DNA of 64,000 nt from assembly GCF_016887965.1 (NCBI RefSeq), contig NZ_JAFDVD010000021.1, positions 84,041 to 148,040 of the forward strand, written 5' to 3'. The position numbers and the translations under genes are program-made. Below the pieces are notes generated by a model. It was not told where the DNA came from, did not search any database, and worked only from the letters and a program-made list of their open reading frames with translations. Origin of the DNA: Phycicoccus sonneratiae (lineage in GTDB: Bacteria; Actinomycetota; Actinomycetes; Actinomycetales; Dermatophilaceae). Shown piece after piece: positions 43,797 to 52,986 of this stretch (position 1 is the first letter of the stretch; each line of letters begins with the position of its first letter).

Positions 43797-45257
43797 ATGA
43801 GCACGACAAGCAGCACCACCTACGAGACCGGGCACAGCTACCGGGTCCCGCCGCAGGACCTGACCATCGGCACCAACGTCCGCACCGACACCCACCCCGC
43901 CGCCAGCGACTTCGCGGCATCGATCAAGGCCCGCGGAGTCCTGGAGCCCATCACCGTGTGGGTCGACGACAACGGCGACCTCGTGGTCTACCGGGGGCAG
44001 CGGCGCACCCTGGCCGCCGTCAAGGTCGGCACCCCCGACGGGCTGGTCCCGGTGCACGTCGTCGCCCGACCCGAGGAGACCGACCGGGTCATCGACCAGC
44101 TGGTGGAGAACGTCCACCGCGCACCGATGCGTGAGGCCGAGGAGCGCGACGCGATCGAGCAGCTCGCCCTGCTCGGGGTCTCCGCCGCGCAGATCGTCAA
44201 GCGCACCGCGATCGCCCGCCCCACCGTCGACGCCGTGCTGACCATCGCCGGCAGCGCCACCACCAAGTCCCGGATGGACACCCACGGGCTGACCCTGGCC
44301 CAGGCCGCGATCTTCGCCGAGTTCGAGGGCGACCTGGCCGCGACCGAGTCCTTGGAGCAGGCCGTGTCCTGGGGCCGCCCCCTGGAACACACCGCCCAGC
44401 GGCTGCGCGACGCCCGCGCCGAGGCGCACGCGGTCCGGGCCGAGGCCGACCGGCTCCGCGACCAGGGCATGCCCGCCCTCGACCCGGACGAAGTCCCGGA
44501 GCGGACCTGGCCGCTGCGACTGGACGGGCTGGTCACCGCCGACGGTGAGCCGGTCCCCGAGGCCGACTGGCCGAACGTCCCCGGAGCAGCGGTCGTGGTC
44601 CGGGCCGAGTGGGCCTACCCCGACGAGGACGACACAGAGGACAGCGACGCCGACGGCGAGCCGGTCCTGCGATTCGTGCCGGTGTGGATCTGCACCGAAC
44701 CCGCCGCCGCCGGCCTACGCTCCGCATACGACCAGCCCTCCCCCACCGGAACCACCAGCCCCGGCGAGAGCGAGGCCGGTGCAGAGGACCGTGCCGAGCA
44801 GCGTCGCGAGGTCATCACCAACAACAAGGCGTGGCGGTCCGCCGAGACCGTACGCCGCGAGTGGTTGGCCCAGTTCGTCACCCGCAAGGCCGTCCCGGCC
44901 GGGGCCGAGGCGCTGATCTGCGAGTCCATCCTGTCCGGGCAGTACTCGCTGACCAAGGCGATGAGCGACTCGCACCGGATGCTACGCACCCTCCTCGGCG
45001 AGACGGAGCAGGAGGGAGACCTCGCCGGATCCCAGGCCTGCGCCCGCCTCGCTGCCAACGCCACCACCGCCAAGGCGGCCACCGTGCGAACGCTCGCGGC
45101 CGTCCTGGCCGCGTGGGAAGCCAGCACCAGCGTGCACACCTGGCGCAACCCCAGCGAGTGGGACGCCCGGATCATGACCGCGCTGACCGGTTGGGGCTAC
45201 CAGCCCAGCGAGGTCGAGCAGCTCCTGCTCGGGGCCGACGCCGACCACGCCGCCTGA
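43797..45257 (+). CDS. ParB/RepB/Spo0J nuclease-domain protein
   Basis: The 486-residue protein has an N-terminal ParB domain: LTIGTNVRTDTHPAASDFAASIKARGVLEPITVW, then VVYRGQRRTLAAVKVG (the arginine-rich CTP-binding motif) and NVHRAPMREAEERDAIEQLALLG, followed by an HTH region. Residues about 230-320 are acidic and low-complexity. The C-terminal half (RRAEVI to the end) is not recognised. No ParA gene lies beside it. It may partition the element or regulate transfer. The start is ATG 43797 behind AAGGGAG. A strong terminator follows. Confidence 0.82.
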   Translation: MSTTSSTTYETGHSYRVPPQDLTIGTNVRTDTHPAASDFAASIKARGVLEPITVWVDDNGDLVVYRGQRRTLAAVKVGTPDGLVPVHVVARPEETDRVIDQLVENVHRAPMREAEERDAIEQLALLGVSAAQIVKRTAIARPTVDAVLTIAGSATTKSRMDTHGLTLAQAAIFAEFEGDLAATESLEQAVSWGRPLEHTAQRLRDARAEAHAVRAEADRLRDQGMPALDPDEVPERTWPLRLDGLVTADGEPVPEADWPNVPGAAVVVRAEWAYPDEDDTEDSDADGEPVLRFVPVWICTEPAAAGLRSAYDQPSPTGTTSPGESEAGAEDRAEQRREVITNNKAWRSAETVRREWLAQFVTRKAVPAGAEALICESILSGQYSLTKAMSDSHRMLRTLLGETEQEGDLAGSQACARLAANATTAKAATVRTLAAVLAAWEASTSVHTWRNPSEWDARIMTALTGWGYQPSEVEQLLLGADADHAA

Positions 45258-45259
45258 CC

Positions 45260-45294
45260 GCCCGGCAGGGTCCGCCCCTCGGACCCTGCCGGGC
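45260..45294 (+). terminator. 15-bp hairpin after the ParB-like gene
   Basis: The arm at 45260-45274 pairs fully with 45280-45294 across CCCCT, directly after the stop codon. Confidence 0.85.
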
Positions 45295-45316
45295 CCAACC
45301 ACCACTGGGCACACGA

Positions 45317-45349
45317 GGCCCGGCGCGAGACACGACTCCGCGCCGGGCC
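45317..45349 (-). terminator. 11-bp hairpin after the convergent small gene
   Basis: GGCCCGGCGCG (45317-45327) pairs with CGCGCCGGGCC (45339-45349). It lies just beyond the stop of the minus-strand 111-residue gene. Confidence 0.75.
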
Positions 45350-45352
45350 CCG

Positions 45353-45688
45353 TCATTGCGCCTGCCCGGTCGTCGGCCGCTCGCCGTCACCCGACGGCTG
45401 CGCTGCGAGCCGCCGAAGCCGGGTCGCATCCGCGACTGTGACCGCTCCCACGCACCAGCCCACCGCGTCCCGCACCGACAGGCCCTCCTCCTCGACCAAC
45501 CGGGTCAACGCGTCCCCGGCCCGGCGCTCGCACTCCTCGACCCAGGCGTCCCTCTCCTGCAGCGCCAGCACCACAACGATGCCGAGCCGGCCGCACCGGT
45601 CGTCCTGCTCCCTGCGCTGCGCCCGCAGCAGGAGCTGGCTCGCCGCCGCCTCCCGCCGCGCCTCGATCTTCCCCTCGCGCCGGCCCAT
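45353..45688 (-). CDS. hypothetical accessory protein beside the relaxase (111 aa)
   Basis: The protein is charged and helical, starting MGRREGKIEARREAAASQLL and continuing with RAQRREQDDRCGRLGIVVVL. ATG 45688 has AAGGGG eight bases upstream; an in-frame GTG at 45697 is too close to that site. It diverges from the relaxase gene. Size, charge and position fit a relaxosome accessory or regulator, but there is no recognised domain. Confidence 0.6.
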   Translation of the reverse strand: MGRREGKIEARREAAASQLLLRAQRREQDDRCGRLGIVVVLALQERDAWVEECERRAGDALTRLVEEEGLSVRDAVGWCVGAVTVADATRLRRLAAQPSGDGERPTTGQAQ

Positions 45689-45697
45689 ATGGTCCAC

Positions 45698-45982
45698 CCC
45701 TTCTCGCCCGTTCGGGAACCTGCTCCTGCCTCCCTAAGCCGGCCCGCGGCCGCTTCCCGGCCACCGCGCGACAAACCAGTTCTCCACCGACCCTCCCCGC
45801 CCGAGAGCACCCACTCTCCACACCGCGCCGCACCGCGACCCTCCCCCTCCGATCCGCCCGCAACGTCCCTCCCCCGAAAACCCAAACCCTCGACGACTGC
45901 ACACCTCTTGCACCCCGGGCCAACCAGTCCGCGACCGGGTGGCCACGAGGGACAGGTAGGTGGGCTTAGGGGAGGTATGACG
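45698..45982. other. divergent leader before the relaxase, possible oriT region
   Basis: This 285-base gap lies between the small accessory gene and the MobF relaxase. The word GGGCTTAGGGGAGGT is at 45962-45976 (plus), and GGCTTAGGGAGG is at 45740-45729 (minus). MobF origins of transfer usually lie next to the relaxase gene, so a nic site may be here. No known nic sequence is recognised. CCGCGGCCGC-rich palindromes occur near 45740-45755. Confidence 0.4.
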
Positions 45983-48900
45983 ATGAGCCTGCACAAGCTC
46001 ACGGCCGGGACCGGGTACACGTACCTGACCCGGCAGGTCGCCGCGCAGGACCGCACCAGCGGAGCCCGCCAGCCCTTGGCGTCGTACTACACGGAGAAGG
46101 GCGAGACCCCCGGTCGCTGGGTGGGCTCCGGAATGGCCGGAATCGACGGCCTGAGCATCGGGGACGAGGTCACCGCCCAGCAGATGCAGGCCCTGTTCGG
46201 TGCCGGCCTGCACCCGCTGGCCAACCAGCGCGCGGACCGGCTCGAGGGCCCGGACCTGACGGATCGGGACCTGAGGGCGGTGACCCGGCTCGGGCTGCCG
46301 TTCGCGGTGACGTCACCTGATGTCACGGCGTTCCAGGTCGAGGTGGCCCGCAGGATCGAGGACCGTGCGGCGTCGTTGGGTCACCCCCGGGACTACCCGG
46401 TCCCCGCTGCGGATCGGGCGCGGATCCGCTCCCAGGTCGCCGTAGAGATGTTCCACGGCGAGCACGGTCGGGACCCGAAAGACGCCCGTGAGCTGTCCGC
46501 AGCGATCGCGAAGCTGACCCGCTCCCGCACCGCGGCGGTGGCCGGGTACGACCTGACCTTCTCGCCGGTGAAGTCGGTCAGCACCCTGTGGGCGATCGCC
46601 CCACCCGAGGTCGCCGCACAGGTCGAGCAGGCCCACAACGACGCCGTCACCGACGCCCTGGCGTTCATCGAGAAGCACGCCCTGTACACGAGGGAGGGCA
46701 AGCGTGGCGTGCGTCAGGTCGACGTCACCGGGCTGGTGGCGACCGCGTTCACCCACCGCGACTCGCGCGCCGGCGACCCCGACCTGCACACCCATATCGC
46801 CGTCGCGAACAAGGTCCAGACGCTGTCCGGGAAGTGGCTGTCCATCGACGGGAGGGTGCTGTTCAAGGCAACGGTCTTGGCCTCGGAGGCCTACAACACC
46901 GCCTTGGAGACGCACCTGCGGACCCGGCTCGGGCTGGTCTTCGCTGAGCGCCCGGGGACGGACCGGACCAAGCGCCCGATCCGTGAGGTCGTCGGGGTCG
47001 ACCCGAGGTTGAACCGTCGCTGGTCGTCCCGCCGGGCGTCGATCGAGCACCGCCGCGCCCAGCTCGCTGCCGCCTTCCAGGCCGACCACGGGCGCCCGCC
47101 CACCACTATCGAAGCCATCCACCTTGCGCAGCAGGCCACCTTGGAGACCCGCGACGGCAAGCACGAACCACGCACCCTGGCCGAGCAGCGCGAGGCGTGG
47201 CGGGAGCAGGCCGAGGAGGTGCTCGGCGGGTCGTACGCGGTGCACGCGATGGTCACCAAAGCACTGACGGCACCTCGCCCAGCGTCGTCGGTGCGGGTGG
47301 ATGAGGCGTGGGTCGCGGACACCGCCGACGTTGTCCGCGACACCCTCCAGGCCACCCGTGCGACCTGGCAGACGTGGCACGTGCGCGCCGAGGCACTGCG
47401 CCGGGTGAGGGCGGCGAACCTGCCCGCCGAGCAAGTCGAGACGGCCGTGGACCAGGTCACCGAACACGCCCTCAACGTGTCCTCGGTGCGGCTGACCGCT
47501 GTTTCGGACGGGATTGAGGAGCCTGCCGAGCTGCGCCGGGTGGACGGATCCAGCATGTACGAGGTCGCCGGCTCCGCGACCTACACCAGCACCGCCGTAC
47601 TGGCCGCCGAGCAGCAACTCGTTGAGGCCGCCGGCATCCACGACCGACACCAAGCCCGGCCCGAGGCAGTCACCCTCGCGCTGCTCGAGCAGGCCGCCAA
47701 CGGCACCACCCTCAACCCCGGCCAGGCCTCCCTCGTCACCGCGATGGCCACCTCCGGCGCCTGCCTCCAGCTCGCTCTCGCGCCAGCCGGCTCCGGAAAG
47801 ACCACCGCCATGCGCACCCTCGCCGCGGCATGGGTGGAGGACGGCGGAACCGTCCTCGGGCTCGCCCCCTCCGCCGCCGCGGCCGCGGTCCTGCGCGAGC
47901 AGATCGACGCCCACACCGAGACCCTGGCGAAGCTGACCTGGTCGATCACCCACGACGACCTGCCCGACTGGGCGAGCTCGGTGGGGTTTCGCACCCTCGT
48001 GGTCATCGACGAGGCCGGGATGGCCGACACCCTCTCGCTGGCCGCCGTGGTCGACTTCGTGGTCGCCCGCGGCGGGCAGGTACGGCTGGTCGGGGACACC
48101 CAACAGCTCGCCGCGATCGGCGCCGGCGGCGTCCTCAGCGACATCGCCTCGACGCACGGGGCCGCACACCTGAGCGAGCTGGTCCGCTTCGTCGACCCCG
48201 CCCAAGCCGCCGCCTCCCTCGCCCTGCGCGACGGCAAAGTGGAGGCTTTGGGGTTCTACCTGGACCACGACCGGGTGCACGTCGGGGACCTGACCACCTG
48301 CACCGAGAACCTCTTCACCGCCTGGGCCACCGACCGCGCCCACGGGGTCGACGCGATCATGCTCGCCCCCACCCGCGAGCTCGTCGGCCAGCTCAACCAT
48401 CGCGCCCAAGCCCACCGTCTCAACGGCATCACCCCCGGCCAAGGCGTCGCCCTGGCCGACGGCAACACGGCGTTCGTTGGGGAGCGGATCACGACCCGCT
48501 CCAACGACCGCCGCCTGCGCCTCGGAGCGAACGACTGGGTCAAGAACGGCGACCGCTGGACCGTCCAGGCCGTGTCGTCGAACGGGTCATTGGTCGCTGA
48601 GCACAGCCGCACCCACCGGCAGGTCACCCTGCCTGCGGACTACGTCGCGACCTCCACGGAGCTCGGGTACGCCAGCACCGTGCACGGCGCCCAGGGCGTC
48701 TCCGTCGACACCATGCACGGCCTGGCCACCGGCACCGAAACCCGCCAGCAGCTCTACACGATGCTCACCCGCGGCGCCGTCGCCAACCACGTCCACGTCG
48801 CCGTCGTCGGCGACGGAGACCCGCACGACGTCATCCGCCCCGAGAGCATCCACCCGCCGACGGCCGCCGATCTGCTCGAAGGGATCCTGACTCGCGACGA

Positions 48901-51670
48901 CACCCCCACCTCCGCCACCACCCTGCTCCACGAGCAGGACACCCCGGCGCCCAGGCTGGCCGACGCCGTCGCCCGTTACGTCGACGCCCTGCACGTTGCC
49001 GCCGAACACCACCTCGGGCCCCACGCCGTCGCCGCCCTCGAGAAGGCCACCATGGACCTAGTCCCCGGGGTCGAGGAGGACCCGGCCTGGCCGATCCTGC
49101 GATCCCACCTGATCCTCCTGGCCGCCGCCGGCACCGACCCGCGCGCCGCGCTCCAGCAGGCCGTCACCGGGCGCGAGCTCGACACCGCCGGCGACCGGGC
49201 CGCCGTCCTCGACTGGCGCCTTCCCGATACCACCGGGACAGGGCCGCTGCCCTGGCTACCCGCCACCCCTGCGACGCTGTCCGGCCACCCAACCTGGGGT
49301 CCGTACCTCTCCGCCCGCTCGGATCTCGTGGCCAGCCTGACGGTCGATGTGCGGGCTTCGGTAACCGACCAGCGGCCCGCGTGGCTGCAACCCGGACAGC
49401 CCACCCCAGCCCCCGAGTTGCTCGCCGAGGTCACGCTCTGGCGGGCCGCCAACGCCGTCCCCGACACCGACCGTCGACCCACCGGACCCCGACAGCACAA
49501 CAAGGCCGCCGCCCACTGGCAGCACCACCTCGACACCCAGCTCCAGCCCACGCAATCACCGGCGGTGGCGGAATGGTGGCCGCTCCTCGACGCCCTCGCC
49601 CCAGCGCTCAGCCACGACCCCGGCCTGACGCAGCTGGCCGACCGGCTCGCGGCCATCTCCCGCGCCGGCCTCAACACCCCAGCCCTTGTTCATGCCGCGC
49701 TGGCCCAGGGCGACCTGCCGGACGACCACGCCGCGGCCGCGCTCTGGTGGCGGATCAGCCGCGACCTCTCGCCCACCGTCGCCGCACAGTTCACCAACCA
49801 GCACCAGCTCGCGCCGGGCTGGGGCCACCAGTTCTCCGACCACCTCGGCCCCGACCGCGCGGAGCAGCTCATGGCCAGCCAGTGGTGGCCCACCCTGGTC
49901 GCCACCATCGAGCAGGCCCTCGCGGCCGGCCACCCGCTCGAGGCCATCACCGGCATGGCCGGGGCGTTCGACCCCGCCGTCGACCTCGACGAGTGCCAGG
50001 CCTTGGTCTGGCGGCTGTCAGTGCTGACGAGCCCGGAACTCGGCACCGAGACAGCCGGATTCGAGGAGCCAGCCGGCGAGGAGCTCGACCTGTGGCGAGC
50101 GCCCGTCGATGGTCTGGGCCTGGAGGCGCCTACGCCGGCCCAGTGGCAGGAGCTCACGGCGACCCCGGCCCTGGACGACGTCGCACCGGACGACGTCGCG
50201 ACCGAGCTCGCCGCCGCGGCCCTGTACCGGCAGTCCATGGGGGTATTGCCACCCACCGACGCCCAGATCGAGCGCATGGTCGCCCGCGCCGTCGCCTGGG
50301 ACGACGCCTGCGCCACCCCACAACGCCTCGTCGCGATCAACACCATGGCGATGGACTTCTACGCCAGTCAGGTCGACACCGCCTGGGCCGGGCCCTACCT
50401 GGACCAGCGTCTGCCGGGCTGGCGAGACAACCCGCACATCACCGCCGGGTACGCCCCCAAGGGGTGGACCACCCTGGTCGACCACCTCGGCGGCCGGGGC
50501 GTCACCGACGACGAGCTCCTCGAGGTCGGCCTGGCCACCCGGTCCAGCACCGGCCGGCTCATCGACCGGTTCCGTAACCGCGCAGTCCTGCCCATCACCC
50601 ACGAGGGCCAGATCCTCGGGTTCGTCGGCCGCCGCCACCCCGCCCTCACCGACAACGACGATCACGCCGGACCGAAGTACTTCAACACCCCAGACACCGT
50701 CCTGTTCCACAAGGGCGCCCAGCTCTACGGGGTCATCCCAGAGCTACTCGAGCACGGGGCGACGCCAGTACTCGTCGAAGGGCCCTTCGACGCCCTCGCA
50801 ATCACCCTCGCCGGCCAAGCCCAGTACGTCGGAGTGGCACCGCTGGGAACCGCGCTCACCGACGAACAAGCCAGACAGCTAGCCACCCTCCACACCTCCC
50901 CCGTCGTCGCCACCGACGCTGACCCAGCCGGGCGTGCCGCCGCCGAACGCGACTTCTGGCTCCTCACCCAACACGGAACAGACCCGCGCACGAGCGACCT
51001 GCCGGCGGGCAGCGACCCCGCTGCGGTGCTCACCTCGGCCGGACCCCTCGGGCTGCGCGATCGCCTCGACGCCGCCGAGTCGCTTGCACACGTTCTGCTC
51101 CTTGCACGGCTCCACGTACCGCACCACCAGGCGACTCTGGATGATGCGGCAGCACTCATCGCCGCCCAACCATCGAGCGCGTGGGCACATGAGGCCGCGC
51201 TTGTCAGCGACCAGCTGAGCGCCCCCCACGATCGGGTGGACCAGGTGATCCTGGCTCGAGTACAGGCTTGGAACAAGGACCCCGGCGCCGCAGCCACCCA
51301 AGCCAACTTGACGACGAAGCTGCGACCCAGCCTGGTGCCGTCCCCGCCATCCGGCCTGTGGGAGCAGCTGGCAGCCAACGTCGACTCGCGACTCACCTCG
51401 GAGCCGGACTGGCCGGCACTGAGGTCCACGCTCGAGCGGATCCAAGCAGGCGGCCACGACGCGACGCAGATCGTTCGCCAAGCCGTGTCCCACGGTCCGC
51501 TCGACGACGCGCCGGCGCGGGACCTCCGCTACCGCCTCGCAGCCCTGCAGCCCGCTACGCCCGACTACCTCGACCCCCCGCAGGCGCCTCGCAACTTCAC
51601 CGACCGCGAGCTCGACAACAACTCACTCCGGGAGGTCAGAGAGACCCAGGCAAGGGCTCCCCGGCGATAG
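45983..51670 (+). CDS. MobF relaxase / RecD-like helicase / DnaG-TOPRIM fusion
   Basis: The 1895-residue protein starts MSLHKLTAGTGYTYLTRQVA, typical of TrwC-type relaxases. Tyr35-Tyr36 in LASYYTEKGE are the likely nicking residues. DLTFSPVKSVSTLWA and the metal-binding HTHIAVANKVQ complete the relaxase. The helicase has Walker A APAGSGKTT near 600, VIDEAGMAD and VGDTQQLAAIGAGG, then YASTVHGAQGVSV. After a long linker, residues about 1525-1680 contain a DnaG-like core (FRNRAVLPI, FVGRR, PKYFNTP) and TOPRIM (VLVEGPFDALA, VVATDADPAG). ATG 45983 has GGGGAGG seven bases upstream. It should nick, unwind and prime element DNA during conjugative transfer. Confidence 0.9.
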   Translation: MSLHKLTAGTGYTYLTRQVAAQDRTSGARQPLASYYTEKGETPGRWVGSGMAGIDGLSIGDEVTAQQMQALFGAGLHPLANQRADRLEGPDLTDRDLRAVTRLGLPFAVTSPDVTAFQVEVARRIEDRAASLGHPRDYPVPAADRARIRSQVAVEMFHGEHGRDPKDARELSAAIAKLTRSRTAAVAGYDLTFSPVKSVSTLWAIAPPEVAAQVEQAHNDAVTDALAFIEKHALYTREGKRGVRQVDVTGLVATAFTHRDSRAGDPDLHTHIAVANKVQTLSGKWLSIDGRVLFKATVLASEAYNTALETHLRTRLGLVFAERPGTDRTKRPIREVVGVDPRLNRRWSSRRASIEHRRAQLAAAFQADHGRPPTTIEAIHLAQQATLETRDGKHEPRTLAEQREAWREQAEEVLGGSYAVHAMVTKALTAPRPASSVRVDEAWVADTADVVRDTLQATRATWQTWHVRAEALRRVRAANLPAEQVETAVDQVTEHALNVSSVRLTAVSDGIEEPAELRRVDGSSMYEVAGSATYTSTAVLAAEQQLVEAAGIHDRHQARPEAVTLALLEQAANGTTLNPGQASLVTAMATSGACLQLALAPAGSGKTTAMRTLAAAWVEDGGTVLGLAPSAAAAAVLREQIDAHTETLAKLTWSITHDDLPDWASSVGFRTLVVIDEAGMADTLSLAAVVDFVVARGGQVRLVGDTQQLAAIGAGGVLSDIASTHGAAHLSELVRFVDPAQAAASLALRDGKVEALGFYLDHDRVHVGDLTTCTENLFTAWATDRAHGVDAIMLAPTRELVGQLNHRAQAHRLNGITPGQGVALADGNTAFVGERITTRSNDRRLRLGANDWVKNGDRWTVQAVSSNGSLVAEHSRTHRQVTLPADYVATSTELGYASTVHGAQGVSVDTMHGLATGTETRQQLYTMLTRGAVANHVHVAVVGDGDPHDVIRPESIHPPTAADLLEGILTRDDTPTSATTLLHEQDTPAPRLADAVARYVDALHVAAEHHLGPHAVAALEKATMDLVPGVEEDPAWPILRSHLILLAAAGTDPRAALQQAVTGRELDTAGDRAAVLDWRLPDTTGTGPLPWLPATPATLSGHPTWGPYLSARSDLVASLTVDVRASVTDQRPAWLQPGQPTPAPELLAEVTLWRAANAVPDTDRRPTGPRQHNKAAAHWQHHLDTQLQPTQSPAVAEWWPLLDALAPALSHDPGLTQLADRLAAISRAGLNTPALVHAALAQGDLPDDHAAAALWWRISRDLSPTVAAQFTNQHQLAPGWGHQFSDHLGPDRAEQLMASQWWPTLVATIEQALAAGHPLEAITGMAGAFDPAVDLDECQALVWRLSVLTSPELGTETAGFEEPAGEELDLWRAPVDGLGLEAPTPAQWQELTATPALDDVAPDDVATELAAAALYRQSMGVLPPTDAQIERMVARAVAWDDACATPQRLVAINTMAMDFYASQVDTAWAGPYLDQRLPGWRDNPHITAGYAPKGWTTLVDHLGGRGVTDDELLEVGLATRSSTGRLIDRFRNRAVLPITHEGQILGFVGRRHPALTDNDDHAGPKYFNTPDTVLFHKGAQLYGVIPELLEHGATPVLVEGPFDALAITLAGQAQYVGVAPLGTALTDEQARQLATLHTSPVVATDADPAGRAAAERDFWLLTQHGTDPRTSDLPAGSDPAAVLTSAGPLGLRDRLDAAESLAHVLLLARLHVPHHQATLDDAAALIAAQPSSAWAHEAALVSDQLSAPHDRVDQVILARVQAWNKDPGAAATQANLTTKLRPSLVPSPPSGLWEQLAANVDSRLTSEPDWPALRSTLERIQAGGHDATQIVRQAVSHGPLDDAPARDLRYRLAALQPATPDYLDPPQAPRNFTDRELDNNSLREVRETQARAPRR

Positions 51671-51894
51671 CCACTGTCCGCCGGAGCCGTCGCTGCCGCG
51701 ACGGCATTTCGCCCACTGTGCGTCCGCGTCACAACGCCCAATTGACCCGCGCAGATCGGCATATCCGTTGGTTTAAGATGCACTGAATCTTCTAAGAACG
51801 GACGTCCATTCTGGATATCTATCCATGTTATGAATCTCGGGCGAGTCACTAGCCGCCGCTGGTCGTTGGACGGGTCCGAAGGTTGCCCAGGCAC

Positions 51895-52986
51895 CTATGA
51901 TCGAAGCTTGGCTTCTTCCTGGATCCGTCGGTACTCCTGCCAGATCGCGTCGACCCCCTTCTCGGCCAGGAGCGCGCGGATCCGTCCGATCGCGTTCTGC
52001 GAGTACCTCTGGTGCCGGACCGCCCCGATCTTGAACTCCTTGTAGCAGTCCGGATCCGACTTGAGGTTGAGCAAACGAATAGCTGCCGAAGTCTTGTTCG
52101 GAGTCAGGCCTACCTTCTTGGCAAGATCGTTGTGACCGAGGTTGTAAAAGCCCAGCTCGTCCACGCGCCTGACGGCGATGACCGATGACCCGGGGGTGCC
52201 CTCGGGGACGATCGTGATCGGCACCCCTTCGTTCTTGGCAATCCTCAGTGACACGTTGGGGCCGGAACCGTCAGTCACGAACGTGACGGAGGCGATGCCC
52301 TGAAAGATCTGGCCGAAGTCGTGCCCCGACCGAACCTTCTTTACGAGCTGGCGGAGGTCCCCTTCACCTGGCTGGAGCAGTTCACCCCGGATAGCTCCGT
52401 CAACGATCGCCAAACCTCGCAACTTCGCCTGGGCTTCAGCCTGTCTGCGGCTGCCAGGGGCGAGGAGCTGGCGCACCTCTTCTAACTCCTCCTCGAACAT
52501 CAACATGGGGTCTGTGATGGCTCGGGTTGAGATCGGCAACACACGAGCGGGCAAGAGATCGCTCAGCTGCTCCTGGAACACGGCGTCCAGGACGTCGCGG
52601 AACAGGGTCACGCCGCCCTGGGCGTGCAGGTAGAGCTGCGCCTCGGAGAGATCGACCAAGTGGTGCTGAGCGGCGTCTCGAAGGCCGTTGATGGCCTGTA
52701 GGACAAGGGCCTGCTCATCTGTGAGGAACTGCACTCCAGGTGTTGACAAGGCCCTGCGCACGCAAGCGTCGAACCCGATGGTGTTCTTCTCGCGCGGCTC
52801 CCGGATCCTTCCGCCGCGGTGAAGGATCGAAGCCTTGAGGAGCATCTCAAAGGCGTGGTCCAGAAGGATCAGCACCGCATCGCCTCGGCCAAGGTCCCAG
52901 GGACGATTGAAGTGTTCGACGCTCAGGGTGAGCGAGGCAACGGCCTTGTCCTTGAGCAGCCTCACCTCACGCTTCACGGCGATCAC
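51895..52986 (-). CDS. DUF3644-domain protein of the defence operon
   Basis: The 363-residue protein has an N-terminal DUF3644 region with VLILLDHAFEMLLKASILHRGG and, further on, LVLQAINGLRDAAQHHLVDL, a helical layout reminiscent of HEPN-like proteins. The C-terminal part contains an HTH-like LGHNDLAKKVGLTPNKTSAAI. It overlaps the methyltransferase gene by 20 bases if it starts at GTG 52986; GTG 52977 is also possible. It is the last gene of a three-gene operon. A role as effector or DNA-binding partner is inferred from the context only. Confidence 0.7.
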   Translation of the reverse strand: MIAVKREVRLLKDKAVASLTLSVEHFNRPWDLGRGDAVLILLDHAFEMLLKASILHRGGRIREPREKNTIGFDACVRRALSTPGVQFLTDEQALVLQAINGLRDAAQHHLVDLSEAQLYLHAQGGVTLFRDVLDAVFQEQLSDLLPARVLPISTRAITDPMLMFEEELEEVRQLLAPGSRRQAEAQAKLRGLAIVDGAIRGELLQPGEGDLRQLVKKVRSGHDFGQIFQGIASVTFVTDGSGPNVSLRIAKNEGVPITIVPEGTPGSSVIAVRRVDELGFYNLGHNDLAKKVGLTPNKTSAAIRLLNLKSDPDCYKEFKIGAVRHQRYSQNAIGRIRALLAEKGVDAIWQEYRRIQEEAKLRS

